Shown here piece by piece: positions 1 through 7,665 of a stretch of DNA of 46,375 nt (positions are counted from its first letter, which is position 1; every line of letters starts with the position of its first letter). Under the pieces are notes generated by a model, which was given only the letters and a program-made list of their open reading frames with translations, was not told where the DNA came from and did not search any database. The stretch covers positions 1 through 46,375 of the forward strand of contig NZ_JPQO01000189.1 in assembly GCF_000773685.1 (NCBI RefSeq). Reading direction: 5' to 3'. Source of the DNA: Acinetobacter sp. HR7. GTDB taxonomy: Bacteria; Pseudomonadota; Gammaproteobacteria; Pseudomonadales; Moraxellaceae. Both the position numbers and the translations under genes were made by a program.

Positions 1-53
1 AATTTGGCTCAATTAGGGGCGCTTTGCATTTCAAATCTTTGTGCAACAAAGCC
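1..53. mobile_element. Probable terminal inverted repeat of an insertion sequence
   Basis: Read on the minus strand, bases 53 down to about 31 begin GGCTTTGTTGCACAAAG, which resembles the terminal repeats of IS5-family (IS903 group) elements and, less well, IS6-family ends. The + strand can be read as an open frame into this end (NLAQLGALCISN), as would be expected for the C-terminus of a transposase lying before the window. The body of the element is outside the window, so family and target duplication cannot be confirmed. Confidence 0.4.
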
Positions 54-494
54 TTGAGAAATTAGAGATGAGAATAGTTATTATTAGAGCAGATGCTTGA
101 CGCTTTGGTCTTTTCCCTAGAGTAGGTCAGAAATTAAGACAACACATCCTGAAATGGCCCGTGCCTAACAGCCTGAGAATAATGTTATTTAGTGTTAAAG
201 GGTGATAAGTGAATTATTTTAACTAACCTCTAGCACAGTCAACCCCAGGGATTCAGCAATTTTGAGCAACAACAATCTGTTCAAAAGTATTTCAATCTGC
301 CTTCCCTACACCTCCAGATTTTTTACAGCAGAAATACAAAGCCTTAACCGTATTCCCTCTACAATCAATTGGAAGGAAATGTCCCTGACATCTCCATACA
401 AAGCAGACATACTAAAAAACTGACCAATAGACCTAGCAAAAAGCAGTTACAGTTGTCTTTATGCCAGTCGATCACATTCATTGATGGAATAATT
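54..494. other. Gene-free stretch
   Basis: About 440 bases with no supported gene on either strand; the open frames are short and have no recognisable product. On the minus strand a TTGACT hexamer (237-242) lies 15 bases from TAAAAT (216-221), a promoter-like pair with short spacing that would read toward base 1, where no gene is seen. The stretch looks like decayed DNA beside the insertion-sequence end. Confidence 0.5.
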
Positions 495-911
495 ATGCAA
501 TGTCCTAAATGCGGCTCAACAGAAGTTAAACCACGTAATCATGAACAAAACCTGAAAAAAATCGGTGGCATTTTAATGACCTCTGCCGGAGCGACAGCGG
601 GTACTGTCGGTGGTGCCGCTTCAGGCGCTTCAATCGGTGCTGCCATTGGAACCGTTGCAGGCCCACTGGGAGTGATTGTAGGTGGAACTGTAGGAACTTT
701 TGTTGGTGCCATTAGTGTCGGGATTACTGGCGGTGTGATTGGTAACTTTTTAGGAAAAAAAGCAGGTATAACTGTCGACCGTAACCTGTTTCTTGATTAT
801 CAGTGTTTAAAGTGCAAACACCGTTTTAATGTCAAAGCCTCAGAAATTTCAGCGTCTCCAGAAGATCAAGTAAGCAATAAGAAAGCTAATGACCAGGACA
901 ATAAAGCCTGA
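495..911 (+). CDS. Small membrane protein with split zinc ribbon around a glycine zipper
   Basis: The protein is 138 residues from ATG 495, which starts directly at a CPKC zinc-binding knuckle; the longer in-frame extension upstream looks non-coding. About residues 20-90 are Gly/Ala-rich and hydrophobic, with GxxxG-type spacing throughout, matching glycine-zipper transmembrane hairpins. A second knuckle, CLKC, follows near residue 108. Both Cys pairs would lie on the same side of the membrane and could form one zinc ribbon. The C-terminal tail is polar. The gene is convergent with wrbA. Function is unknown; stress-related membrane association is only a guess from glycine-zipper families. Confidence 0.7.
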   Translation: MQCPKCGSTEVKPRNHEQNLKKIGGILMTSAGATAGTVGGAASGASIGAAIGTVAGPLGVIVGGTVGTFVGAISVGITGGVIGNFLGKKAGITVDRNLFLDYQCLKCKHRFNVKASEISASPEDQVSNKKANDQDNKA

Positions 912-924
912 TTGCTTTATTGTC
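897..924. terminator. Shared hairpin between convergent genes
   Basis: A perfect 11-base-pair stem (GACAATAAAGC / GCTTTATTGTC) with a 6-base loop covers the stop codon of the zinc-ribbon gene and lies just before the stop of wrbA. It has A/T-rich stem ends but no long T tract, so it is a probable weak bidirectional terminator. Confidence 0.5.
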
Positions 925-939
925 TCCCATTATCTGTGT

Positions 940-1536
940 TTAAGCTTGACTTAGCTTCAAAGCTACTTCTGCTAAACGTTTACCTTGTGCTTCACACAGA
1001 ATTTTTTCATCCTGACTAAGTGGCTGGTCATGACGTGCACCACTGACATGACTGGCACCATACGGCGTACCACCAGTTTTGGTGTTTGATAATGCCGGTG
1101 CTGCATTACTCAAGCCCATAATCATCATGCCATGATGGAACAATGGCGGCAGCATCGTCAGCAAGGTACTTTCCTGTCCACCATGCATCGAACCTGAAGC
1201 CGTAAAGACACAAGCCGGTTTGCCATGCAGAGCACCATTCAGCCACAGACTGGTGGTTTGATCCCAGAAGTATTTCATTTCCGAAGCCATATTACCGAAA
1301 CGGGTCGGTGAACCTAGAGCCAATGCCGAACAGTTGGCCAGCTCATCTAAGGTACAGTAAATATCACCTTCCGCCGGTATGCTCGGTTCCGCTTCAGTCA
1401 CCACGGTAGAAATATTCGGCACGGTTCTGATTTTGACTGCCATTCCTGCAGCTTCAACCCCATTGGCAATCAGGTGCGCCATTTCTTTCGTTGAACCATA
1501 TTTGCTGTAATATAAAACAAGAACATAAGGTTGCAT
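940..1536 (-). CDS. wrbA: NAD(P)H:quinone oxidoreductase, WrbA family
   Basis: This 198-residue flavodoxin-like protein reduces quinones by two electrons using NAD(P)H and FMN, protecting against redox cycling. The N-terminal YYSKYGSTKEMA is the FMN phosphate-binding loop. LGSPTRFGNM and the following KYFWDQT are characteristic WrbA segments, and the SGSMHGGQE segment sits in the position of the second flavin-contacting loop. Length matches the family. The ATG at 1536 is chosen because it starts right before the first beta strand; an in-frame TTG lies 15 bases upstream. No clear Shine-Dalgarno is visible. It stands alone between a convergent and a divergent gene. Confidence 0.9.
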   Translation of the reverse strand: MQPYVLVLYYSKYGSTKEMAHLIANGVEAAGMAVKIRTVPNISTVVTEAEPSIPAEGDIYCTLDELANCSALALGSPTRFGNMASEMKYFWDQTTSLWLNGALHGKPACVFTASGSMHGGQESTLLTMLPPLFHHGMMIMGLSNAAPALSNTKTGGTPYGASHVSGARHDQPLSQDEKILCEAQGKRLAEVALKLSQA

Positions 1537-1646
1537 AATGAGGGTGTTCAATATTAAAAAAGAAAACTATACGGTATTTTTCAGTTTTTTTGGCTAAGCT
1601 GAAGCAGAAAATTCATGATGAATAAGAAAATAGAGACAACAAGCGC

Positions 1647-2915
1647 ATGATGGTTAAATATTTAAAGAAATTACCTTTTTACGAGAAACACTGGTTTCAG
1701 TTTATCTTGTTTGTTCTCAGGCGCTTTGAAGCAGATCGTTGTCGCGAGCAGGCCGGCTCACTGACCTATACCACTCTGTTTGCCGTGGTACCGATGCTGA
1801 CCGTTTTCTTGGTGATTATCTCATCGATTAAGGCATTAGAACCGGCACGCCAGCAACTGCAGTCTATGATCTATGCCAATTTTTTACCGAAAACCAGTAT
1901 TGCTTTTGACAAGGCACTGAGTGCATTTACTGACAAATCCAGTAATTTAACCATTATCGGGATTCTATTTTTATTCATCACTACCGTATTGATGCTGTCC
2001 AGTATTGAAACCGTGTTTAACCGGATCTGGAGGGTCACTGAAACCCGTGGTGGTATTATTGGCTTTATGCGCTACTGGACGATTATTTCACTCGGCCCGA
2101 TTTTACTGGGTAGTGCCTTTGCTATTTCTTCAACTGTCGCTTCCATGAGTGTCCTCAGCAATAACTTTGCTGGCTATGAACTCAATGGCGCCTTTATTCT
2201 CTGGTTAATTTCTTTTTCGCTGACTATTCTCGGTTTTTTTATTCTAAACTGGACCATTCCAAATCGTACCGTACCGATTAAATCAGCCCTGATTGGCGGG
2301 GTTTTTAGTGCCGTGGTATTTGAGTTACTGAAAAATCTGTTTGGTTTTATCATGACCAATTTCACCAGTTATGAAATTGTCTATGGTGCCTTTGCTGCAG
2401 TACCGATTTTCCTGCTGTGGATTTATCTGTCCTGGAATATTGTCTTGCTTGGTGTGGAAATCAGTTATGCTATGACGGCGTTTGAATCCGCTCAAGATCA
2501 AAAACGGCATCCGATTATTATGCTGCTGGATCTACTAGAACTGTTCTACCGGAAGCAGAAAACTGGAGAAAGCGTCAGCGAGTCACAGGCACTAGAAGTA
2601 CTGGGACGAGATGAAATTGGCCGTCTACCGAGCTATATCCTGATGTTTGAAAAACAGAATTTGATCAAGCGTACCGATGACAATGAATATGTCCTGGTAC
2701 GTGACCTGGATCAGGTCAATTTCTGGGATTTTTATCTGAAGCTACCATATGCCCTGCCACATGCCAAAGACACTGAAAATGTGCACTGTGATGATCTGTG
2801 GATGCAGCGTCTGGCACCGAAGATTATCGATGCAGACCAGTATCTGGCAGAGAATTTGAGTATTCCTTTGTCGGATCTATTTAAAGATCAAAAAGGACTG
2901 AAACCTACAGCTTAA
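1647..2915 (+). CDS. YihY/BrkB-family inner-membrane protein
   Basis: The 422-residue protein has a membrane domain in about residues 15-280 with six hydrophobic segments and a cytosolic C-terminal part of about 140 residues. The sequence RCREQAGSLTYTTLFAVVP near residue 33 is the hallmark start of YihY/BrkB proteins. A second conserved stretch, AVPIFLLWIYLSW, precedes the last membrane segment. The family was once called ribonuclease BN by mistake; the membrane protein has no proven enzymatic role and its substrate is unknown. The C-terminal region resembles the winged-helix-like tail seen in longer members. It is monocistronic with a terminator immediately downstream. Confidence 0.85.
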   Translation: MMVKYLKKLPFYEKHWFQFILFVLRRFEADRCREQAGSLTYTTLFAVVPMLTVFLVIISSIKALEPARQQLQSMIYANFLPKTSIAFDKALSAFTDKSSNLTIIGILFLFITTVLMLSSIETVFNRIWRVTETRGGIIGFMRYWTIISLGPILLGSAFAISSTVASMSVLSNNFAGYELNGAFILWLISFSLTILGFFILNWTIPNRTVPIKSALIGGVFSAVVFELLKNLFGFIMTNFTSYEIVYGAFAAVPIFLLWIYLSWNIVLLGVEISYAMTAFESAQDQKRHPIIMLLDLLELFYRKQKTGESVSESQALEVLGRDEIGRLPSYILMFEKQNLIKRTDDNEYVLVRDLDQVNFWDFYLKLPYALPHAKDTENVHCDDLWMQRLAPKIIDADQYLAENLSIPLSDLFKDQKGLKPTA

Positions 2916-2924
2916 TTCTATAAT

Positions 2925-2957
2925 CCATCCTGAGGGTAATCAGGATGGGTTTATATT
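2925..2957 (+). terminator. Intrinsic terminator after the yihY-like gene
   Basis: CCATCCTGA and TCAGGATGG form a perfect 9-base-pair stem with a 6-base loop, followed by a T-rich run (GTTTATATTTT). Confidence 0.75.
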
Positions 2958-2993
2958 TTCAGTTTCATAATAAATAAATTTCTCTACTTAAAT

Positions 2994-3308
2994 TTAGACA
3001 TTCATAGCAATTTTCTGGGCAATCCAGTGGTGCAAACTCACTGTCATCACGCCCAGCATGACCAGCGCAGTACCCAAAATAAAATTCAGCTCAATATGTT
3101 CATTCAAAAACACAACACCAAAGATCATACCGAAAATCGGAGTTAGAAATGAGAATACTCCTATCCCATTAGCGAGATAATTTCGCAGTAACCAAAACCA
3201 CATTATCAGGCTAAATACACACATAAGGAATACATGAAAGAGCATGCTTCCAATGGCTATAGCGCTCCAATGAATCTCAGCTTGCCCAGTAAGTATTGCC
3301 ACTGGCAT
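2994..3308 (-). pseudogene. 5'-truncated EamA/DMT transporter remnant
   Basis: The frame encodes only the last 104 residues or so of a drug/metabolite transporter: about four membrane segments, with VFSFLTPIFGMIFGVVFLNE typical of the C-terminal EamA repeat. Full members have two repeats and about 300 residues. The frame stays open a little upstream (SSFFIWLMP before ILTG), but the region immediately upstream is the terminator and 3' end of the fumarylacetoacetate-hydrolase-like gene, so the first half of the transporter is gone. No promoter or ribosome-binding site is seen. It is most likely a deletion remnant; a functional half-size protein cannot be excluded. Confidence 0.7.
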
Positions 3309-3317
3309 TAACCAGAT

Positions 3318-3341
3318 AAAAAAGGAGCTTTTCGCTCCTTT
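3318..3341 (-). terminator. Intrinsic terminator after the FAH-family gene
   Basis: On the minus strand AAAGGAGC / GCTCCTTT forms a stable stem with a GAAA-type loop followed by T residues. It lies 17 bases after the stop codon of the upstream gene and directly abuts the truncated transporter frame. Confidence 0.75.
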
Positions 3342-3357
3342 CTCTACCCATCTGGAA

Positions 3358-3999
3358 TTATTTTACAAAGGTCGTCCAGACATATTCCTGAGTTTTGCCT
3401 TGTAAGGTCATTTTCAGCTGCTCACCAGATTGAAGTGCAGCCACACCTGCAGGCGTACCTGTCATCACTACGTCACCTTCTTCTAGCGTAAACACTTGAC
3501 TGATGTCCGCCAGCAAGGTACCAATATCAAAAATCAGTAAAGCCGTGTCACCCTTCTGACGTAGTTTATCATTGATATGCAAGGTGTAATGCACATCTTT
3601 CCAGTCATTCACCACATCAGCCACTGGTACCCAGTCAGCTAACAGGCAAGCACCATCAAAAGCTTTAGCACGTTCCCATGGCTGACCTTTTTTCTTTAAG
3701 TCATCCTGAAGGTCACGCAAAGTCAGATCCAGACCTAAAGTCACTGCACCTACTGCTTGCAAAGCTTTGGCGGGATCAGTTTCATTTTTCAGGGTACGGT
3801 CGATACGCAGACTGAGTTCGCACTCATAATGACAACTGCCCAGGTCACGGTTCCAGTCAATTCCTGCCTCTAAAGTTCCCAATGCACTTGGCGGCTTAAT
3901 AAACAGCACTGGACGATCAGGAATGGCATTGCCGAGTTCTTTGGCATGATCGGCATAACTACGACCGACACAGACAATCTTGGAAGGACGGGTACTCAT
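3358..3999 (-). CDS. Fumarylacetoacetate hydrolase family protein
   Basis: This 213-residue protein belongs to the compact single-domain FAH family, which includes acylpyruvases and oxaloacetate decarboxylase/tautomerase (FAHD1 and YcgM type). The start VCVGRSYADHAKELGN is the family's lid region. The metal site is visible as HYECELSLRI (two Glu) and the downstream Asp in GLDLTLRDLQ. GDVVMTGTPAGV near the C-terminus is the conserved substrate loop. It probably cleaves or decarboxylates a small 2-oxo acid with Mg or Mn; the exact substrate cannot be told from sequence. It lies 27 bases after the YcxB-like gene on the same strand and may be co-transcribed with it. Confidence 0.85.
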   Translation of the reverse strand: MSTRPSKIVCVGRSYADHAKELGNAIPDRPVLFIKPPSALGTLEAGIDWNRDLGSCHYECELSLRIDRTLKNETDPAKALQAVGAVTLGLDLTLRDLQDDLKKKGQPWERAKAFDGACLLADWVPVADVVNDWKDVHYTLHINDKLRQKGDTALLIFDIGTLLADISQVFTLEEGDVVMTGTPAGVAALQSGEQLKMTLQGKTQEYVWTTFVK

Positions 4000-4026
4000 G
4001 ATGGGAATTTCCTTATCTGGATAGAT

Positions 4027-4524
4027 TTATTTCTTAAAGGTATTTTCAAAAATACTTTGTTCAGCAGCATCGGCAAAGACACGTTTGGGCACAATAATCA
4101 CGGTGCGGTTCTTCAGTTCCAGCATATAAGTCAGCTTGCCTTTAGCAAAGTTCTGAACTTCACTGTAGTGCACCACTTTACTATGACCATTATGGTAAAT
4201 TTCGGCATGATCCTGATACAGGTCGATACCCTGCTCGCTTTTACCAAACTGGTATTTCACAAACTGACGCTTGAACATCATCGGCAGGAACCAGTAACGC
4301 ATGATGCCCTGCATAATCAGGAAAAAGGCACCCAGTGCCACGTAATAACGCCCGACACCACTGAAGCCCATAGAAAAGCCCCAGATGATGATTCCGATAC
4401 TCACCAGCGGGGTCAGAAAACGGCTAATCTGTTTCTTGCCAAAGGTTGCAAGCGCAAAACCATCCTGCGATTCTTCCAAGGTCAGAAAATAGCGGGTCGA
4501 TAAAGTTGGTGCTGACTCAGCCAT
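4027..4524 (-). CDS. YcxB-like two-span membrane protein
   Basis: A 165-residue protein with an N-terminal polar segment, two adjacent hydrophobic spans (about residues 35-75), and a C-terminal globular part. The overall layout (TLEE near the start, a membrane hairpin, then a KVVHYSEVQNFAKGKLTYMLEL core ending in IVPKRVF) matches YcxB-like domain proteins, whose role is not established. It is followed by the FAH-family gene 27 bases downstream, suggesting a two-gene unit. Family assignment is from pattern recognition only. Confidence 0.6.
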   Translation of the reverse strand: MAESAPTLSTRYFLTLEESQDGFALATFGKKQISRFLTPLVSIGIIIWGFSMGFSGVGRYYVALGAFFLIMQGIMRYWFLPMMFKRQFVKYQFGKSEQGIDLYQDHAEIYHNGHSKVVHYSEVQNFAKGKLTYMLELKNRTVIIVPKRVFADAAEQSIFENTFKK

Positions 4525-4695
4525 AGCATCACATCAAAACATAAAGATCATTGTGTCATACTATATCAAATTCGCTGTTAACCCCATTCATAAAATGCAT
4601 TCAAAAATGAATTACATATCTCTGCTTTCGCTTGCGGGAAAAATCATTTTTAATCTAGCACTATCAAAAGAATAAAATGCACAACAGGATGTTGT

Positions 4696-5994
4696 ATGAA
4701 TCCCCTAAAATCAGTTCTGCTACTGGCCATTTTTACTGCCACGATTCCCGCAAGCTGGGCAAAGATTATTACCTGGACACCATCCTTACCCAGCAGTGTT
4801 GATGTCTTTACCAGCCCACAGCAATTGGCAGATCTGGCGGGTGATCGCTTACTGATTTATGCCCATCCTAAACAATCGGTACAGTTACCCACCTTGAAAA
4901 AAGCCTCGACACAAAAAGCCCAGTTTTATAGCAGTGCGGTGGTCTTGCCTGTTCCAGAAGCACAGGTAAAAAAGCTGTTGCTAAATTATCAGGGCTATGT
5001 GGGCCTGTTCCCTGCGCTAAAAAATGCCAAAGTGCTCGAAGCTCAGGGGAATATTCAGCAGGTTCGTTATCAGGTGCATATTCCCACCCCTATTCCGGTG
5101 CTGAATTTTAAGGAAAATGTAGTGATGCAGCATCAGGTCGGTGATCATCATATTGATACCCTGATTATTGATGCACCAATTCCTTATGGGGCTGGTCGGC
5201 TGGAATGGTTTGCACTTGGACCGAATAAAACCCTGGTCACCGTCACCCAATGGGGTGACCTGGATCAGCCCAAAGGTTTTCTGTTTAGCAAAATCCTGAA
5301 TGCCTTACCTGAAGCTAAATTGGGTATTCCTGCCGGTACCAATGCCTTCCTCATGGAAGCGTTACAGCAACGTTTTAAACCACAAAACAGCGCCGTATTG
5401 CCTACAGGTCAAATTCCGCAAGTACAATTGAATACCAGTCAGATTCAGAAAATTAGCCAGCTCAGCCAGCAATCTGGTCAACCGGTCAGTTTTATTCTGC
5501 CTGCTTATCAAGTGAAATTTGGACAGTCACTAGAAAATATGCGTTTTAGCAGCAGTTTTCATTACTACCCGCAACCAGCACAAAAACTACAACCTTGGCT
5601 GGCCGCTGATGCCAGTCAGCAACTGTTCCCACGACAGATCCGTAAAGTTGAATTAAAGCCGGTGAATAGCCAGCAACTAGATGCAAACTATAAGGTATCT
5701 GTTGGACTCGGTGTGATTCAAATTCCCTTTGATTTCAAGCTGCGCTATCAACAGCCAAATCCCTTACAGAGCCAGTTTGATGCGGTCGGTGGAGATTTAA
5801 AATTTGTCAAAGCCGGGATGAAGCTGCTGCCACAAGGACAAGGCACTTTATTCCAGATGATCAGCAGCATGAAGATTCATGATCAGGCCCCGTTTTTATT
5901 ACGTGCCATGCGCAGCCTACCCTATCACGATGTTTTACCAGCCGTTGGTGCAAATACGGTGTATGCACTAAAAGTTCAGAAGAAGCTGAAATAA
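4696..5994 (+). CDS. Secreted protein with two SRPBCC/START-like domains
   Basis: The 432-residue protein begins with a signal peptide (hydrophobic core LLLAIFTATIPASWA, cleavage likely after AWA near residue 22). Two regions, about 75-230 and 285-425, share the order of strands and helices of START-like/SRPBCC folds. The first contains YQGYVGLFPALKNAKVLE followed by a VRYQVHIPTP strand, and the second VELKPVNSQQLDANYKV followed by an FKLRYQQPN strand. Such folds bind hydrophobic ligands. The protein is probably periplasmic. It is monocistronic and no partner is suggested by neighbours. Function is unknown. Confidence 0.65.
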   Translation: MNPLKSVLLLAIFTATIPASWAKIITWTPSLPSSVDVFTSPQQLADLAGDRLLIYAHPKQSVQLPTLKKASTQKAQFYSSAVVLPVPEAQVKKLLLNYQGYVGLFPALKNAKVLEAQGNIQQVRYQVHIPTPIPVLNFKENVVMQHQVGDHHIDTLIIDAPIPYGAGRLEWFALGPNKTLVTVTQWGDLDQPKGFLFSKILNALPEAKLGIPAGTNAFLMEALQQRFKPQNSAVLPTGQIPQVQLNTSQIQKISQLSQQSGQPVSFILPAYQVKFGQSLENMRFSSSFHYYPQPAQKLQPWLAADASQQLFPRQIRKVELKPVNSQQLDANYKVSVGLGVIQIPFDFKLRYQQPNPLQSQFDAVGGDLKFVKAGMKLLPQGQGTLFQMISSMKIHDQAPFLLRAMRSLPYHDVLPAVGANTVYALKVQKKLK

Positions 5995-6047
5995 AAAAAA
6001 ATAGCAGTTATTGTTTTTTTATATCTCTATCCAAAAATTCCAGGCGT

Positions 6048-6077
6048 AAAAAAACCGCATCAATGTGCGGTTTTTTC
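6048..6077 (-). terminator. Terminator after tRNA-Arg copy 1
   Basis: AAAAAACCGCA / TGCGGTTTTTT forms a hairpin with a short loop and runs of A and T on both sides, so it can end the tRNA transcript on the minus strand and also the upstream + strand gene. The same sequence recurs at 7062-7086. Confidence 0.8.
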
Positions 6078-6095
6078 AGAATTCTTTATCAAGAT

Positions 6096-6172
6096 TGGTG
6101 CGCTCAGAGAGATTCGAACTCCCGACCCCTTAGTTCGTAGCCAAGTGCTCTATCCAGCTGAGCTATGAGCGC
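6096..6172 (-). tRNA. tRNA-Arg (anticodon ACG), copy 1
   Basis: The minus strand gives a 77-base cloverleaf including encoded CCA: acceptor GCGCTCA pairs with TGAGCGC, anticodon stem CTTGG/CTAAG encloses loop CTACGAA (anticodon ACG), and the T arm is GGGAG TTCGAAT CTCTC. Bacterial tRNA-Arg(ACG) is normally edited to ICG by TadA. Identical to the copies at 7099 and 7224. Confidence 0.97.
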
Positions 6173-6190
6173 GACGTCTTGATGGGGTGC

Positions 6191-6218
6191 ATTATACGTG
6201 TTTTTTACCAGTTGTTAA
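6191..6218 (-). promoter_or_regulatory. Promoter of tRNA-Arg copy 1
   Basis: On the minus strand TTAACA (6213-6218) and TATAAT (6191-6196) are separated by 16 bases and followed by a GC-rich discriminator (GCACCCC), typical of stringently controlled stable-RNA promoters. Confidence 0.7.
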
Positions 6219-6367
6219 GTGCTTTTTAATAAAATCACAACCAAACGTACAGGAAATAAACGATATCGCCAATTTTCAGCTTTCTTGAGGAAAAATTCCG
6301 TAAATTTAGAGTTAAAAACAATTAATCATTTCAAACCAAAGTGTCGAAATTCTAAAGTATAAGTCTC

Positions 6368-6973
6368 TCAATCTTCAAATGTGCCCGTTTGCACTTCACC
6401 GACTTTCTGATAATGGCTAAACAATACACCATTTGCAGCCACCGCATGATCGACTAGCTGAAAAGATTTCGGCACTGATCTTTCATTAAACAGACGTTTG
6501 CCTTTACCCAAGACAACAGGAAAAGTCAGCAGATAAAGTTCATCGACCAGATCATGCTGGAAAAGGGTCTGTACCAGCGTGGCACTACCATGCACTCGGA
6601 TATCCCCACCCTCTGCTGCTTTTAGATTAATGACATCATTGATGCTATTTAAAAAGACCGTATTTTGCCAATCGGAATGATTCAGACTGGTAGACAGAAC
6701 ATATTTATTGACCTCATTGATGCCCGCCCAATCATCCGCATGTTGCGGCCAGTAAGGTTCAAAAATCTGGAAGGTATTTTTACCCAGCAGAATATCGGTA
6801 GACCGCATCCATTTTTCCATGATGGCGTCAAAGGCAGCGTCAGTTCCAGCAGAGAAATACGGCACGCCCCAGCCGCCATATTCAAAGCCACCGGAAGTAT
6901 CTTCTTCCTGACCGCCGGGCGCCTGCATCACGCCATCTATTGTGATCATTTCCTGGACAATTATTTTTCTCAT
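6368..6973 (-). CDS. Dihydrofolate reductase/RibD C-terminal family protein
   Basis: The 201-residue protein starts MRKIIVQEMITIDGVMQAPGG, the classical start of small RibD-C/DHFR-like reductases (YwjB type). Further marks are LLGKNTFQIFEPYWP and, near residue 125, DIRVHGSATLVQTL, which matches the NADPH-binding strand-helix of the fold, and LLTFPVVLGKGKRLF near residue 150. A reductase using NADPH is expected, but the substrate is not known and it should not be called true dihydrofolate reductase. It sits between tRNA-Arg copies 1 and 2, each followed by the same terminator. Confidence 0.85.
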   Translation of the reverse strand: MRKIIVQEMITIDGVMQAPGGQEEDTSGGFEYGGWGVPYFSAGTDAAFDAIMEKWMRSTDILLGKNTFQIFEPYWPQHADDWAGINEVNKYVLSTSLNHSDWQNTVFLNSINDVINLKAAEGGDIRVHGSATLVQTLFQHDLVDELYLLTFPVVLGKGKRLFNERSVPKSFQLVDHAVAANGVLFSHYQKVGEVQTGTFED

Positions 6974-7061
6974 TGCACATGCCTTTATTCTTATTTACTC
7001 ACCTGAGCATTATTTTTAGCATGGCTTTTATTGGGATGGGGATTTTGTAAATTTTAGGCAC

Positions 7062-7086
7062 AAAAAAACCGCATCAATGTGCGGTT
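7062..7086 (-). terminator. Terminator after the tRNA-Ser/Arg/Arg transcript
   Basis: Contains the same 25 bases as the element after tRNA-Arg copy 1: AACCGCA / TGCGGTT stem with a T run on the minus-strand transcript. Confidence 0.75.
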
Positions 7087-7098
7087 CATTGTTCAAGT

Positions 7099-7175
7099 TG
7101 GTGCGCTCAGAGAGATTCGAACTCCCGACCCCTTAGTTCGTAGCCAAGTGCTCTATCCAGCTGAGCTATGAGCGC
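7099..7175 (-). tRNA. tRNA-Arg (anticodon ACG), copy 2
   Basis: Identical over 77 bases to copy 1, with encoded CCA. It is the last tRNA of the Ser-Arg-Arg transcript. Confidence 0.97.
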
Positions 7176-7223
7176 GTAACTTGTGTCGTCTTAATAGACT
7201 TACGTTTTTTCCGGTTTACTTAT

Positions 7224-7300
7224 TGGTGCGCTCAGAGAGATTCGAACTCCCGACCCCTTAGTTCGTAGCCAAGTGCTCTATCCAGCTGAGCTATGAGCGC
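7224..7300 (-). tRNA. tRNA-Arg (anticodon ACG), copy 3
   Basis: Identical over 77 bases to copies 1 and 2, with encoded CCA. It lies 48 bases upstream of copy 2 and 13 bases downstream of tRNA-Ser. Confidence 0.97.
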
Positions 7301-7313
7301 GACATAAGTAAAG

Positions 7314-7403
7314 TGGCGGTGAGAGAGGGATTCGAACCCTCGATACAGTTGCCCGTATGCGTCCTTAGCAGGGACGTGGTTTCAGCCACTCACCCATCTC
7401 ACC
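7314..7403 (-). tRNA. tRNA-Ser (anticodon GCT)
   Basis: The minus strand gives a 90-base class II tRNA: acceptor GGTGAGA pairs with TCTCACC, anticodon stem CGTCC/GGACG encloses loop CTGCTAA (anticodon GCT, reads AGC/AGU), a long variable arm follows, and CCA is encoded (GCCA end). Confidence 0.96.
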
Positions 7404-7416
7404 GTAACGTGCCGCC

Positions 7417-7445
7417 ATAATACAAATTTCGGCATAGCACTGCAA
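7417..7445 (-). promoter_or_regulatory. Promoter of the tRNA-Ser/Arg/Arg operon
   Basis: On the minus strand TTGCAG (7440-7445) and TATTAT (7417-7422) are spaced by 17 bases and followed by a GC-rich discriminator (GGCGGCAC), 13 bases before the tRNA-Ser 5' end. Confidence 0.7.
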
Positions 7446-7665
7446 GCACAGCTTTAAAAAAAAGTGCAGTTTTTTGCTCGTTTAAATACTTTTTAAGCAA
7501 TTTCTCTATTTTCACCGACTTATCTACAGAAAAGTTCGCCTATTCTTGACCTAGTCGAAAATTATCCGAAAAACGGAAACTTAAACAGATTATTGCAATC
7601 ATTTACGTGCAGTCTGTGCGTACATGACTTATGCTTATTATATCTCCTAGGACATTTGAAAAAAC

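Noticed and set aside
216-242. Promoter-like pair TTGACT/TAAAAT on the minus strand, slightly like MerR-regulated promoters
   Set aside because: Spacing is 15 bases, too short for a MerR-type or normal promoter, and no gene lies downstream before the window edge.
369-494. N-terminal extension of the zinc-ribbon protein
   Set aside because: The extra 42 residues are polar and unlike a signal or domain; ATG 495 begins right at the zinc knuckle.
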